DNA of 64,000 nucleotides from Begonia masoniana (GCA_022432975.1 CM039512.1:42631124-42695123), one strand, 5' to 3'. Numbered from the stretch's first letter, positions 36,201 through 48,675 are shown. Numbers and translations are program-made. Notes: generated from the letters alone by a model not told the origin.

Positions 36201-39200
36201 AAAAAGTAGAAAAAATTATAATACATTCAAGATTTACATTAGGGTGATAATATGCATATATCATTCCGATAATCCATATATAGCGATCAAGTCCAGAACG
36301 GAAATGCCACTCATGTAGTCGAGAAAGATCAGGTTTTGCAGGATCAGTATACCCTGTCGATAGAAGGGAAAAGGAAAGAAAGGGGAAAAGTTAGTACAAC
36401 TGCCTACCAAAAACCAATCCCTAAGCTAAATTTGTGTTATGACTAAAATTCTTATTGAATTAAAAAGGAAATTTTATAACACAACTAACATGAAAAAGAT
36501 GTAATAGAAACAAACAAGTGAAATACCTCACCATATATTGATTTCATGCAGTATGAAGCCAGAAAAAGGAGTAAATGCAAAAATTTTAGGAAGCTAAGGC
36601 CTAATAAAGCATTTCGTGGTAATAATACAAGATCAATTACAATAATGTCACACAAGTATAGCATGTATAAGTACTACATTGGTAACAGCAAGTACAATAT
36701 GGCTATAAGAAACTTCCAAACAATCAGTAAATGAAAGTATCTCTTTAAGCAAAATAAAGAAAGGAAGTGAAAGAATTACTAACCTAAAAGGAACGTTAGT
36801 GGACTCCAGAATATTTCAAATACTCCAGGAATGTCCCAAATTACAATAACCACCAAAAAGCAGGCAAGAATTTTCACAGCCATCACCGATCTTATCTCGT
36901 TATACTTGTTAAAAATACCAAGCGCTCCATACACCATAACAGTAAAAAGTGTATGCATGGGGCAGATATAGTACAACATATAGTCATTGTTAAGAACAAT
37001 ACAGCAAAATGCCACAAAAAAGTTTAGACGCCACATCATCTGCATATGAAAATTTTCAAAATTTAAAGATCGTTAAAGTGTGGAAACTGACCAAAAGTTA
37101 AAAATTAAACAGTCACCTGAGCAAAACGTGCAAGACTGAAATCTTTTCTGATGTAATAATAGGAGAAGTTGCCAAATCCAGTCATCCAAACATATGCAGC
37201 AATAAAGACACGTATAGCATTGTATATCTCCGTCGCAGCAAAATAATGGTACATTAAAAAGAGGACCTGTTTAAACAGCTAAAAATGCTATGACAATCAT
37301 TGTAGCTAAATCATTGGCAGAATTGTTTTTATGTGATACATTGAGCCTTCAAAATAGAGATATATAACAAGTCCCATCATCAAACTAAAACCACACTCGT
37401 CAGATCTAAATAATAAAGGCTGCAGAGACCTGATAAAGATGAGTAGTAAATCAGTGTATCCAAAAGAAAAACAAAAGGCTAAAGTCAATCTACAACAACA
37501 TCAACTATAGTGTTCTAAAGACTCTTAGATTCATAGTTTAGTTTGAGTTATGAACAAGAACTTGCCTGCATTAACCCTTTCCATTCCTCTGTTTGATGCC
37601 GATTAAGATAAAGTATGGCTTTTCCGGAAAATGTTGACTTATCATTATGCTTCTTCAAAGAAGTCATTACTGAAACTATGATGAGAATAACATACAGGAA
37701 GAGGAACAGGTCGCGGTTGTAACTCTGTCCAATACCAAAAAGATTATGAGGCTCAAATAAATCAAATGGAGTGCAACTATCAATTTGACCATAATAATCA
37801 CAATTAACTTGATATATATGCTTCTTCCAAGGTAACCTCATCTGCCAGACATCGAATAGTTAAAAGATGTAATATTACTACCTCACTTATCACAAATTTC
37901 TGAACCAGAACAGAGATAGGGGAAGGGGAAATCCATTCAGTTTCAGAAGTTGACAAGAAAAATTTGATGATTAGTAATAACTATCACAGGTACAGAGTGT
38001 ATGCTCAATTACTGAAGGATAATTTTTTGGACAAAAATTATCATCGGATTACTTTTTAAGACCAAGGTATGAACAAGAATACAACTAATCCCAGTAGTGC
38101 ATTAATCATAGCAGTATCAATTTATAAGTCCAAATAATACATAAGATGTAGATGACCACTTGTAACCATCTTGTATGGAACCAAAAGTGAGAATCTCAAG
38201 TATAAGATCAAACAATTAAAGAACCATAATGAGAATTACTGCATCCTGCAATTTTGGTATTTTAGAGCCCAAAATATTTCTCTCGCCAAATGAGTTTTAA
38301 TAAATTAAATCATGTCCAAAATCCGACATGACACATGTGCATTGCCACAAAGAACAAGGATGAAAGTACCTTCTTGGAATCTCCAAATATGTTTGTGCGA
38401 TCACATATGTAAAAGTATACCACAATTATTCCAAACTCAGACCTACAAATTACATTTTATAATTAAGTCTATTATAACAGCACTTTTTCGTAACATCATC
38501 TGCATGATAATAATATAAAACTTCATGATAATGGTATAAAACTTACATTGCTCTCAATATGATGCGGTTTTCCAATAAGAAAGAGTCTTCCAATGTAATA
38601 AATCTAGAAATGGAAAATGTTCAGGAAAAAAACCCTCATGGTCAACATAAACATACTGAGAATAAACATAGAGATATCAACAGATTCTAGATTAACCTAA
38701 TTAAGTTCAATTTTATGGATGTAGTATGAAACTTTGCAGATGATGATCTTGACAAGCCTCCTTCGAGAAAAACAGAACGGTCATCTTCTTTTGTTGTCTC
38801 CGCTTCCAACTCAACCAGATTATTGTCAGAGTGACTGCAGCCACAAAACCAAACTACTCAGCTTTATAAAGTTCAAACCACCACAGCCTACCAAAGTCCC
38901 TCCATGATTTTTTTGAAATTATAACAAACTTTTGCAGCCAATAATAAGAGAGAACAGCTCGAGAGCAAAGTGCAGCAATGATGCAGAAAGACATTATTGT
39001 GGAGTATATGACTTCATTTCCAGATTTAGAAATGAATGTAGTACAAACATGTGAAGTTACAAGTATGCATGTTAAAGGATATAGCTTACACTTTAGAAGG
39101 AGATGATAATTTCTTGTGCTCCAGAAACTCCGAATATATCCATGCAACAAACACTGGGATTATCCCAAGTAAAAAACAAACCTGGAAATGACACCATTTT

Positions 39201-40018
39201 AGCTTCGTTATTTAGAGAAAATTGCAATCAGAGGAAAATACTTGAGCAAACATCAACTTGAAAAATTGTGCAGATAATAAATATGCAATCCTCGTACTTT
39301 TCTAATCAAATGATATTGGAATAGTTCTCTTTTTCTCCTCCCAAAGAAATTTGAAAACACAACATTTGGTGTAAAGGATGTTTATTATTCTTAAGAGCCT
39401 ATGCTATACTAAAACGGGTTCTCAGTGGATTGAAAATGAACACTTTAGCATGGCTCAACTATTCCATTCAGAGAGATTTTTGTGCAAACAAAACAAAACA
39501 AATAATGAAGACAATATCATCGTACAAAGAAACTTAGAATCATCAAATAAAACTAGAAAAAGATGAAAACTGAATTTTCAACATCTATTCAGATCTCTGA
39601 CCAAAACGTTCCACAGAGTACATACATTTATGTTCAATTAAAAGGGCATTACTGATACATTCTTCAATGTTGAGTGATCGGTAGAAAGTAAAAATGACAA
39701 TCTCAGTCGTCCGGTCTTTGAAAAATAGACTTAATTAGTCAAGCAAAAAGGCAAGGTCGAGTGTCAAATGCAAAACAAGGCCTTTAACAACTTCACAACC
39801 AAGAAATTCCAAATACAATAAAAATAAGTTTCATTTGGGTGAAATTTAACCGCACTAAAATATTCGGCAACTTACACGTTTGTGAATTGACTGGTCATTC
39901 TTAACGATAAAGTAATAATTCATCAGCGTTCAATCAAAATCTGAAATTGAGACAGACAATAGGAAAAAACGAAAATGAACCGTACCTGCCCGGGATTCAT
40001 TCCTCCTGAATCCTCCAT
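33279..40018 (-). CDS. RWA: RWA (Reduced Wall Acetylation) protein, 15 coding exons
   Basis: RWA proteins are multi-pass Golgi or endomembrane proteins with a Cas1p-like domain, needed to O-acetylate xylan, pectin and other wall polysaccharides. Exons, in order: 40018-39986, 39181-39090, 38834-38697, 38603-38547, 38442-38370, 37724-37566, 37266-37117, 37039-36784, 36353-36238, 36163-36077, 35976-35888, 35772-35710, 35608-35552, 33649-33553, 33461-33279. Phases join cleanly to 549 residues, the family's usual size. Landmarks are [20 protein letters not shown] (first membrane segment), [65 protein letters not shown] and [19 protein letters not shown]. Intron 6 uses a GC donor (CAG/GCAAGT). Exon 6 has an alternative in-frame acceptor at 37841, adding 39 residues. 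Intron 13 holds a retroelement. Which RWA paralogue it is was not resolved. Confidence 0.93.
34039..35454 (+). mobile_element. Miniature LTR retrotransposon (TRIM-like) in RWA intron 13
   Basis: 1416 bp, opposite in direction to the host gene. LTRs 34039-34323 and 35170-35454 (285 bp each, TGTTAGG...ATATCA) look identical base for base. Target duplication AAAAC is at 34034-34038 and 35455-35459. The initiator tRNA-Met primer-binding site is at 34325-34336. The inner part is only about 850 bp and lacks polymerase. It must have been mobilised in trans and inserted recently. Confidence 0.95.
34324..35139 (+). CDS. Gag-like N-terminal fragment of the miniature element
   Basis: The reading frame is open from within the 5' LTR (an ATG at 34105) through the primer-binding site to 35139. 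The first ATG after the LTR, at 34324, overlaps the primer-binding site; an ATG at 34351 ([15 protein letters not shown]) is the likelier start. [20 protein letters not shown] is a short heptad-like helix typical of the N-terminus of plant Ty3/gypsy gag. The remainder is Pro/Ser/Arg-rich and shows no gag core, zinc knuckle or protease. It could be a vestige kept for cis-acting RNA signals. Confidence 0.6.
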   Translation: MVSEQPYLGMAHGEWRQKMDSIKASISRLPEIERTLAMITAKLDQLVDALKAAPPKQRNTGQLKLGDGEGSDKPEGLSSCQGEPEKADHRRPSPAVTQPAPVRAFPTSPARSQRRASALYAAQSGKSVQNRSSRPAMPFRRLSDAELMTMRRIRDRNSTSAFRWLPEVAFLSMREKQGTEASQEETAHVSCKEEEAAHRVEMNWALLQPTGPGPGLGRISHVELSFKAQPPSQWVTAQFPFQWAAQTHVNPAQIRPSLYTHAGDLRFLIPP

Positions 40019-40426
40019 TGCTACCTTAGAACTACAAAAATTCGAAACGGAAATATAACCAAATCCCAAAAAAATAATAATAATAATAAACGTCAATTAT
40101 CAAAATTAACAATCAAAAAGCGCTTTTCTTCTCTTAAACATCATCCTTATTGCTGCAAATCGGCGTTGATTAAAAAAAAAAACAGAAATGTGGATCAACT
40201 GAGGACGTCACTTATATAACGATAAGCTTATCGGAACCAAAGCACACCTGGGACGTCAGAAATCTACACCGATGCTGATAACATGCCCTAGCCGGAAATC
40301 GAGAAGACGAACGAAGCACAAGAAGAAATGAAGACGACGACGCAAACGATGAAGAAAAGGAGGAGAATAAAGCCTTCGCTTCAAGAAAAGAGAAAATGTC
40401 GGACTGCACGTCGCCCTCCGTCTAAC

Positions 40427-40463
40427 TCCCGCTCTCTCTCTCTCTCTCTCTCTCGCTCTCTCT
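40427..40463 (+). repeat. CT microsatellite in the RWA 5' region
   Basis: CT repeats about 410 bp upstream of the RWA start codon (GA on the gene's own strand). They could lie in a 5' leader or core promoter. Confidence 0.85.
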
Positions 40464-43400
40464 AGGTGGAGATCGATCGATCGATAATGGAGGTTGGCCG
40501 TTGTGGGTGTCCTTTCGTTCTCAGTCTCAAGATTCAGGAGGTTGCTTTTATATACTTCCATTTCATACATTTTTTAATTTTTTTTTAATTATTTTCAATA
40601 TAATAATTTAATCATAATAAATATAAAAATAACTGAAATTTCAATTTTGATAAACAAAATTACTATCTCTACATTTAATAATCATAATAATGATTTTTTT
40701 GTTTTTAATAAAATAGTAGCTGCACTCTTCAATTTTACACTCTTTTAATGAATCTTCAATTTTTTATGCTTTTTTGGCAATGCTTGTAGAACTTGTAAAA
40801 CAAAAAAAAAAAAACCACCTTCTAGAGCTAGAGTCGACAATCGAACCGGACCGGCCGACGCAATCCTGAAAAAGTCTGACTTCACCAAGTTTAATGAGTT
40901 AAACGAAATAAACCTAACGAGCCGAGTGAGCCCAAACAACCTAACCCAATGAGTTTATCTCAAAAAAAAATTCAACTCAAATAGATTTGAAATCAAAGTT
41001 AAAGGAATTAAGTTGAGTCGAGCTAAGCCCACTAAAGTGTCGAGCTGACCAAGCGAACTAGCTCAAACCCGCTCGTTTAATACCTCTACCTAGAACTACA
41101 ACTTTCTCCGCAAATGGCAACTCATTTTCTTTTACATCTTGCAACGTCCGATCAAATGCTTCAATCAATTCCCTAGATAGAAAGTTTTGCCACTTTCCCT
41201 AGCCCTGTATTTAGTATGAGCTCATATGCATGTATTTGGAAACCACCACCAATTTAAGGGTTGAGTCAATTTCATATGTAGAAATGTTTATATATGGTGA
41301 TTAAATCTAAATGAAAGAATCAATCTACTACAATTATTGGTTAATTGATTGATTAGGGCACCCATACCCAACCCAACTTCTACCCGGCCAAAACCCTAAC
41401 CCACCCATACCCGACCCTGATCGGATAGATTGATTCGGGCATTGCGACTATCGTTGATTCGGCTCAACGAACCCGAAGTTTGTCGAAGCGTTTGCATTGC
41501 TCCATGACGCCAGTCACAAATTCAGGTCACGCTAAAGAAATGAAATAAAAAAAAAAAAAGAAATTTTTCTTTCCTATGTTGCGCGTCCTCCTCCGTTGCG
41601 AAGAGAGGAGAAAGCCTCCAACAACGCTACCACTGTCGATTGTCGATCAGAAAGAGGGAAGTCGAACCATCCCTCCCCACCAACCCTTTGTCATAGACTA
41701 GTGTTCGTCGCCCAGGGAGAAGAAGCTGCCTTCACCGTCTTCTTCTTCAAGAGAGAAGAAGAGGCCTTCAACTTGCCATACATGCTGGAAATGATCACTA
41801 GTCTGATTTGCCTCAGTTGTAAAGAACTTGCCTCCAGTCGCCGTTCCTGAACATGACACAGAACGTCCCACTTGCGCCTGTCAATCTTAGCGCTCCTATG
41901 AACAACAGAAATTCAACCACCCACGGAAGTCTGCCGACCTCTATTCTTCTACCGCCAATGAAACGTCTCATAGTCTCACAGCGCATCATTTCTACTTTAT
42001 TTTTTTCTTTAAAAGAGTTCCCTTAAATTTTAAAATCACTTCATTAAAAACTTACAATAGAAGTCTTAAAATCTATAAGTACTTATTAAAATCAAATTGA
42101 CAATCTTAAATTGTGGCTTAAAAATAATATTTAATAAATTTATCCATAGAACATAACGAAATAATAAATGATATAAAATTTCTTTTAAATTCGAATAGAA
42201 ATAAAACGTAAGTTTTTCTCTTCATATCCTCTGAATCGCTATTTGCATTTACATCACATAATTTTGTCATGAAAGCACATATTTCACTACATGCTTCATT
42301 CGTTTCTTTCATCGTGCACATCATAAAAATTTCTTACGTACATCACAAAGTTCAAACTATACAACTAACGCTCAGTAAGACATGCATAAACTATCATGAA
42401 CATGTATGCAGATGCAGTTTTCATAAAAACAGTCTTATCGCAATTCTTTCTCACTGTGTCTTTTATTTTTCTTTTAGTTTCGATATACAGTCCATTTGTT
42501 GGAGGTAATTCAGTCTAAGAAAGCGAGAATACAGCTCATAATCCCGTCTTGTGAAATAGTCAACTCGTAATCTCGCCTCACAATAAAATTACGTCTATTT
42601 AGTTTTTCTCCCATCTCTCTGCCTGTATTTTCTACGTTCCTCATATCATGCTCATTTATAAACTAACTACTTGAACATAACTTCATACTTAAATGTCTCA
42701 ATTCAATTTTAGCAACTTATGTCCTCAAAGTTTAAAAATTTCTCTATCACTATTCATCTTGTGGTTCCTCAAACCGTGATTGTTCTTACTACTATCTTAA
42801 ATATAATCCTCATGCTTACATTAGTTGACTTTAGTTAGATCAACTATAGTCTTAATAATTTAATATCTATGCCCTTATGCCAAAAAGAAATCATTCCAAA
42901 TTCGTAATTTGTTCCATTCTCTGTAATTGATACACATCCTTAACGATCTATCATTCTTCCTACCAAATAATATTGACACTCTCCACAGAGAAACTATGAC
43001 TTATAACCCTCTACTTATTAATTAGGGGTGGAATTCAGTTCGGGTAGAATCGGGAAATCAAACCGAAATGACCATTCAGGTGGGTTTGGTTTGGTTTTGA
43101 AAGTGCCAAACCCTATTTTGATTTTTTTAAAATAACAAATTTGATTTTTTTAAACGAAATATAAAATAACAGAACAAATTAAACCTGAGTTGATTTTGAT
43201 ATTGAGAATATTAGTCAGGGTTGATTTTCTTGTTACGTAAGTTTCACTACCAAATCCACCAATTGCTATAGTAAATTCTTCAAACAGCAAGAACTTAATA
43301 AATATCAACGTTAATTCAAATTGCTTAGTAGTTCGATTTAATCTCTCTTCAATTTATAGACAGATGAAGATTAATTTGAATCTTAATGATGTCTTATTCT

Positions 43401-43919
43401 CAATGTCAAACAAATTGAACGTAAGTAGTCCTAGATAAATTCCCGGAAATAACAACTCTGAAAACGAATAGAGTTATCGATAAATAAACGATCTAATTTG
43501 GGATAAGAGAAAAATCTACTCAAATAGGAATATAATAAGTAGAATTGCAACTACCCAAATTCCATCGAACTGATGTGAAGTGCTCTTTATACCCGAGATA
43601 TAGTTTAATGAATGAAAACTAATCTCAAAGTTTTTGTTAATTTCATACATGTTAGTCATGTTTACAAAGATTTTTAGTGATACTTTTCATGGGATCGATA
43701 CTCTATGTTCCTCTATTACTTAATGGTGGCACGTATAGTTGTGCAGTGGTATTTGTTTAAAATAAAATTAGCTAAAACACATCGTCAATACCCTTTGCAT
43801 ATTCACAATCACGAACATGAAAGAGAGCTCTGAGTTAGCGGAAAATTCTCTTTTGAAAGTATACACAGGAAGGAGGGAGAGAGGGATAATTGCTGATTGA
43901 AGAAAAACAGAACAACTCA
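40464..43919. other. Intergenic sequence between RWA and WRKY
   Basis: About 3.4 kb without a supported gene. 40820-41090 and 43025-43110 contain degenerate GAACCGGACCGG- or GGTTTGGTTTGG-type runs like those near hAT termini. 41580-41860 is GC-richer, with a short plus-strand frame of no recognisable family. The rest is AT-rich. Confidence 0.45.
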
Positions 43920-46387
43920 CTAAAAACGTCCATTGTCAGACTGCTGTGAGTGTGAGTATAACAGCTGCTGAATGTAATCCAGAGTCTGATGGTTCACATC
44001 GTGGGGAACGATCTGATTCTCAGCCGTCGATATATCTCCACAAAATCTCAACGGTGGCTGATCTATGATTGAAGAAGGTGGGACCATCACATGTGAGGCC
44101 GGGTACATTCCTCTATGGGTTGATGGAATCGGATGGTTGTGTTGGCCTTCGTACGTATTGATCACAATAGACGGGTCCTCGTACGATCTCTCCACTCGTT
44201 TCTTCACCATGCATTTCTGAGTAGTGCATCTGTAATAGCTTCTGCATTCATAATTCATGACCAGATCAATAACCCTTTGAGACATAGTTCCTCAATATAG
44301 AAGGTATTGATGAATAGTTTAGATCGATCATCTCAACTAATCGAAATCTTTACGACATGCAATTATAACATAACATAGCAGTACATTCTATACAAGTCAA
44401 GACGTCTATAATCAGATAATTACGAGTGTTCAACCTATATTAAGAGAGTATGTAGCACAAACTCAAACAATAAATTTTTATTTGAAAGTATAAACTACGG
44501 TAAAGTACAATTTGAACCCTACATAATGATGAAAATAGTAATTTGTACCGTAAACTTAGATAATGGGCAAAAACAACCTTAATGTATTGATAATGGGCAA
44601 TTCACCCCCTATCGTTTCGTTAAAATAGCACGTTTTCGTCACGTGTCATATTTTTCTACCCAAAATGCCCCTGCCTGGAATTAGAACTGGACCGAACCGG
44701 ACCAAACCTGAATAATCTCCACTTTCTTTCGAAACCCCGAACCAAATATCAAATCAAATCAAAGAACACAGATCCTGGAAACTCCATGGAAACAAGATCT
44801 GCAAAGAAACGAAGGCTTTCGATCTGTAAAGATAACGAAGAAGATGAAAATGGCGGGCGAGTCGAAGAAGATGAAAATGGAGGGCGAGTCAAAGAAGATC
44901 GAATTAGTGATCTTCCTGATGCTGTTCTTCATCACATCCTCTTCCTCGTACCCATCAAAACCATCGCACAGACTAGTGTTCTGTCCAAAAGATGGAGATC
45001 AATTTGGTCCACTTTTCCGGACTTGGACTTTTCCTCCATCATCTCCAGTCAGAGCTATAATGGTAGATTACAGTGTTTCGCTGCAAAAACCATAGACTCC
45101 ATTACCCACGTTCTTTCTCTCAGAAACAGGCATTCTGATATCAGAACTCTTCGTTTCCAAGGCCGTCTCAGTTTTTCCTGTCTGAACTGTTTGATTCGTT
45201 CCGCCATTAGAAACAACGTTCAACAGCTCGACGTCGAGGTTTCAACGAACGATTACTTCAACTTTCCTCGATGCACTTTAGCGAGCAAATCGCTGCATAG
45301 TTTTAGGTTAATATCTCGTTTTCCAGGTTTTCGTTTGCCTCCATCGTCTCTAATGACAGATGGATTCAAAACCCTTTAATCTCTTTCCCTCTCTCTCGTT
45401 TCTAAGAGAGAAGGATGGCTATGGAGGATGATGGACTCTAGGCAGGCATTTCGAGTAGAAAAATATGAAACTCGAAGAAAACATGTTATTTTAACAAAAA
45501 TGGCACGGTGTGAGATAAATTTTTCCATTATCAATACATTAAGGTTGTTTTTACCTATTATTCGAGTTTAGAGTCCAAATTGCCTTTTTCACCGTAACCT
45601 AGGATCAAATTGCACTTTACCCTATAAACTAATACTTCATCCTATAACGAACAAATTATACTATCATATCGAGTCTAAGTATATAAGATTTTCTAGGGTT
45701 GGTTGGATTTCCATGATCCATCCACTGAAGTGTAAGCATTGGTTTGTTTGATTTGCAGTATTTCAAGTGAGAATGGAAGTGATTATAATGGAGGGTGGTG
45801 GAATATGGTAAACTAACCTTGGATAGGGGCTATGCTTGACCGCTTTCTGACCATATTTTCTCCATCGGTATCCATCTTCAAGAAGATCAACTTCACTCTT
45901 GGTCATGAAAGCAAATCTTGGCTCTCTTGCCTTCTTCTCTTTCTTCCTGCTGACGTCATTTTCCGGCCACCCATAAATCATAATACAAAACTGCATTATT
46001 TTAATTCAAAACAGCTAAGATTACTTACACTTTTGATCCATCTTCTTTCACTTTGTTGTTCTGCTTACTCTTCCCGCTTTTAGCAGACTCTTCTTCGTCG
46101 GCACCCGCCTCAGAAGAAGAGGAAGCTGACGCCGGAGAGATTGGAGGCGCCGATGATGAATTTCCGGGCTCGACTGGCTTATATTCTACTTCGGGAAGAA
46201 ATAGACCAAAGGGTTCCGTAACAGAGCTGTAATCCATGGGCGCTGGCAGACAATCAAACAAGTTGGTGTATGAATTAGAGTCAAACTGTTGGAAATCATG
46301 ATAGGCTAAGTTCGGAATCTCCATTGAAGTAAGGTCATCTTGTGATTGGAAAGGGTATAAGGAAATCTCTCTCTGTTCGTCAGACAT
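43920..46387 (-). CDS. WRKY28: WRKY transcription factor, group IIc (WRKY8/28/71-like)
   Basis: A nuclear DNA-binding regulator that recognises W-boxes (TTGAC) and acts in defence and development. Three exons (46387-46029, 45946-45818, 44241-43920) give 269 residues. The N-terminus [14 protein letters not shown] and an acidic Ser-rich stretch precede a basic patch ([20 protein letters not shown]). The WRKY domain has [15 protein letters not shown] and the C-X4-C...H-X-H zinc finger (CTTQKC ... YEGQHNH). The second intron sits in the domain after PYP/R, the position conserved in this group. ATG choice rests on the family-like N-terminus and a TATA-like run at 46455-46465. The exon 2 acceptor is inferred from conservation. 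Intron 2 contains a Pack-MULE. The paralogue name is by resemblance only. Confidence 0.92.
44498..45622. mobile_element. Pack-MULE carrying an F-box gene fragment, in WRKY intron 2
   Basis: 1125 bp. Long terminal inverted repeats lie at 44498-44596 and 45525-45622, diverged at their outer parts and with 26 identical bases at the inner end. A perfect 9 bp target duplication, TATAAACTA, flanks it (44489-44497 and 45623-45631). Long inverted repeats plus a 9 bp duplication are the mark of Mutator-like elements. The interior has no transposase; it carries a truncated F-box gene, which makes it a Pack-MULE. Confidence 0.92.
44786..45379 (+). pseudogene. Truncated F-box protein gene captured by the Pack-MULE
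   Basis: An uninterrupted frame of 197 residues, opposite in strand to the WRKY gene. Residues about 38-85 are an F-box ([20 protein letters not shown], then [20 protein letters not shown]), the part that binds SKP1 in SCF ubiquitin ligases. A start of the leucine-rich region follows ([13 protein letters not shown]). It stops after DGFKTL, well short of the 400-500 residues usual for F-box/FBD/LRR proteins. A 10-residue acidic repeat (EEDENGGRV, twice) lies before the F-box. Whether it is transcribed is unknown. It could act as a dominant SKP1-binding fragment or simply be a relic. Confidence 0.85.
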
Positions 46388-46454
46388 GGAAGAAAGAATA
46401 TCAGACGAAGAGGAAACCTTGTTTAGGAAGACTCTTCTTATTGTCTTCTCTCCG

Positions 46455-46465
46455 TATATATATAC
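46455..46465 (-). promoter_or_regulatory. TATA-like box of the WRKY gene
   Basis: A TATATATATAC run 68-78 bp upstream of the ATG at 46387, a plausible core promoter position. Confidence 0.5.
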
Positions 46466-46739
46466 ACATAGTATGCATGGAACTTCTTGTCTACGCTAGC
46501 TTAAAATAGTATAATTATCAGTGCACCTAACGTAATAAATTAACTATAAAATTAGTGTTATCAGTTATTGTTTGACCCTTCAACGAGTATTTTAATAGAG
46601 AAAACGTCGTATTATTCTTAAAATTTATCATTTTCTAAATATTAATAATGTAAATTTATCTTCAATTTAACTAAAAATACATTGCGGTCATAAAAATGTA
46701 CTCAATAATGGTTGTTCATTTCGGTTGGAGAAGCACGCG

Positions 46740-46925
46740 CCAAGATGAAGGTGAGTCAAAGCAGAAACAAAAGTCAAATCAACGGAGGTGCTTTAATGAG
46801 TCTCTGGTCAGCGATTCCCGCTTCTGGTTCTAAAATACGGCGACTCCGGCACGTGTCTTGACCGCTGCACTGGCACGTGGAAAGACCTTTACTTGCGATT
46901 CAACAATTCCACTGTACCACGTCAG
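46740..46925 (-). promoter_or_regulatory. Cluster of G-boxes and W-boxes upstream of WRKY
   Basis: Two CACGTG palindromes (46850-46855 and 46874-46879) bracket a TTGACC W-box (46858-46863). Further GTCAA (reverse W-box) words occur near 46753-46775, and ACGTCA is at 46919-46924. This GC-rich patch stands out from AT-rich surroundings about 360-540 bp upstream of the start codon. It suggests abscisic-acid/stress input and WRKY auto- or cross-regulation, which is an inference from motifs only. Confidence 0.5.
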
Positions 46926-48675
46926 CATACGTAGTACAATTACTTTTATTTTTACCTTAATTTTAATTTACCCTATTATTTTAACTATTTATAATTTATT
47001 CTATTATTAATAAATAGTTAATAAAAACTAACGATCTCTGAACGGTAAACAAATAATATTAGAGTTTGGTGACCTAAATTTTATTTAGGTTAAAGCAAAA
47101 AGTTCGTGATGTGATAAAAGTTTCAAAGCAAATTATGGTTATTTTCGTAGGAGTCTCGTGGCAGTGACAAAGACATTGAGTAACTAATAGTCTGTTTTTC
47201 TCGTATGCTTAAAATTTTCGTTTCATTAAAATATTTTGTAGGTATTCAATTGTTCTTGTGTTTTTGTTTTATGATTCGTATTCTATTTTAACATACAGAA
47301 TTCGCGATAAACAGCGTCGATTAAAAACTCCGTAGCAAAATTTTAGATGGCCCTCTTTCGTAACAAATGAATCGATTCGAAAACTCGATGGCTAAATTAA
47401 ATAGGGTCATGAACATAAGATATGGGTTCCAATGTGAAAGGTCTTTTCATTGGTGGATTCTTTTGAAAGTGACAAAAGAAAAGGACTTTGACAATTCTAA
47501 GCCATATGAGGTTTGGTTCCATTACTTCACTAATTTTAATTTATTTTTGAATCAATTTAATTATAATAATTAATTTATCGTAAAGTTTAATGAAGTGAAC
47601 TTGACTTGGTCTTTTCCTTCCCTCCTTTTTTTGGTCAGCTCAAAATAATGCAATGACATCCATCTAGTCAATCTTTTTGCAATGCACATTTCAAACGACT
47701 ATGCTTTGTTTGCTAAATATGTGACCAAAAGATTAGTTGGTGATTTGAGATTGCTTCGATTGGGCATTCGACACTGACTTTCCATTTTAACTTTACAAAT
47801 TACTTTTTGAGGTACGATTTGCAATTGATATTCAAAGTTTAAGACTTATTTCGATTTGACACTCATCGTTTCGATTTTCTATTTTCTCCGTGAAGTTAAG
47901 TTCTTGTCGTTAGATCTTCGCTTTTTACATATCAGCTTGTTAAGTTTTGTCAATACATATAACGACGCATGACTTGTAATTTTATTTTTATTCACGCTAA
48001 TATGTTTATATCAACAAATAATCTCGTATCAACTAATGAAAGTGTTATTATGAGCGAGTGATCAGGTCAATTGATAATTGAAAGAAAATGGGTTGGTGAT
48101 CTAATCTTTGGTGTTCAATTTTCATTTATTAAATCATATTATTTAGAATTGTCTATAGAAAGACAAAAAGTGAGATGTGTGCTAGGATTCCATTTGCTAG
48201 TGTTTGTCAAAAAGAAGACTAGTTTCTTTTAGAAAATGTCAAGGGTTCTAGATTTGATTTTAGTCAATATTTTTCATCATTTTATGTATTTTTATTTATC
48301 AAATTTGATTAATTCATTATTCTACCAAAAAATAGCAAAATAATTGTAAGAGTAAAGTGCAATTTAGTCATATACTTGGGGTTGAACGACTACTGATGAA
48401 CTAAATAATTCCGCAAAATGATCATCGTCGATACAAAAACCATTCATTTTGTCACGTACGCGGCGCTAGAATAATATTATAAGGACGTACATCTAAATTT
48501 AACTATTTCAAGTGTTGAACAAATTACCCTAAAGTTTGTGCAAATCAAGAAGCATAAACTATTCTATCTGAAAATGTTGTCTCTATCATTTCATCTCTAA
48601 ATTATACTTTTTTTATTCATTAAACAAGTTTGTACATAAAATTTTGCTGACCTTTTTGGAGTGAGTGGTATACCA
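46926..48675. other. Intergenic sequence between WRKY and TPK
   Basis: AT-rich; no gene was recognised. At 48357-48605 the ends AAAGTGCAATTTAG and (reverse strand) AAAGTATAATTTAG form a weak inverted pair, perhaps a small MULE-related MITE. The TPK 3' untranslated region lies at the right end. Confidence 0.4.

Noticed and set aside
37306..37488. Open frame on the minus strand between RWA exons 6 and 7
   Set aside because: RWA conservation joins exon 6 (WKGLMQ) directly to exon 7 (VLFLMYHY); this stretch is intron.
41596..41850. GC-richer plus-strand frame of 84 codons as a gene
   Set aside because: No recognisable domain, no splice or promoter support, in a repeat-rich intergenic region.
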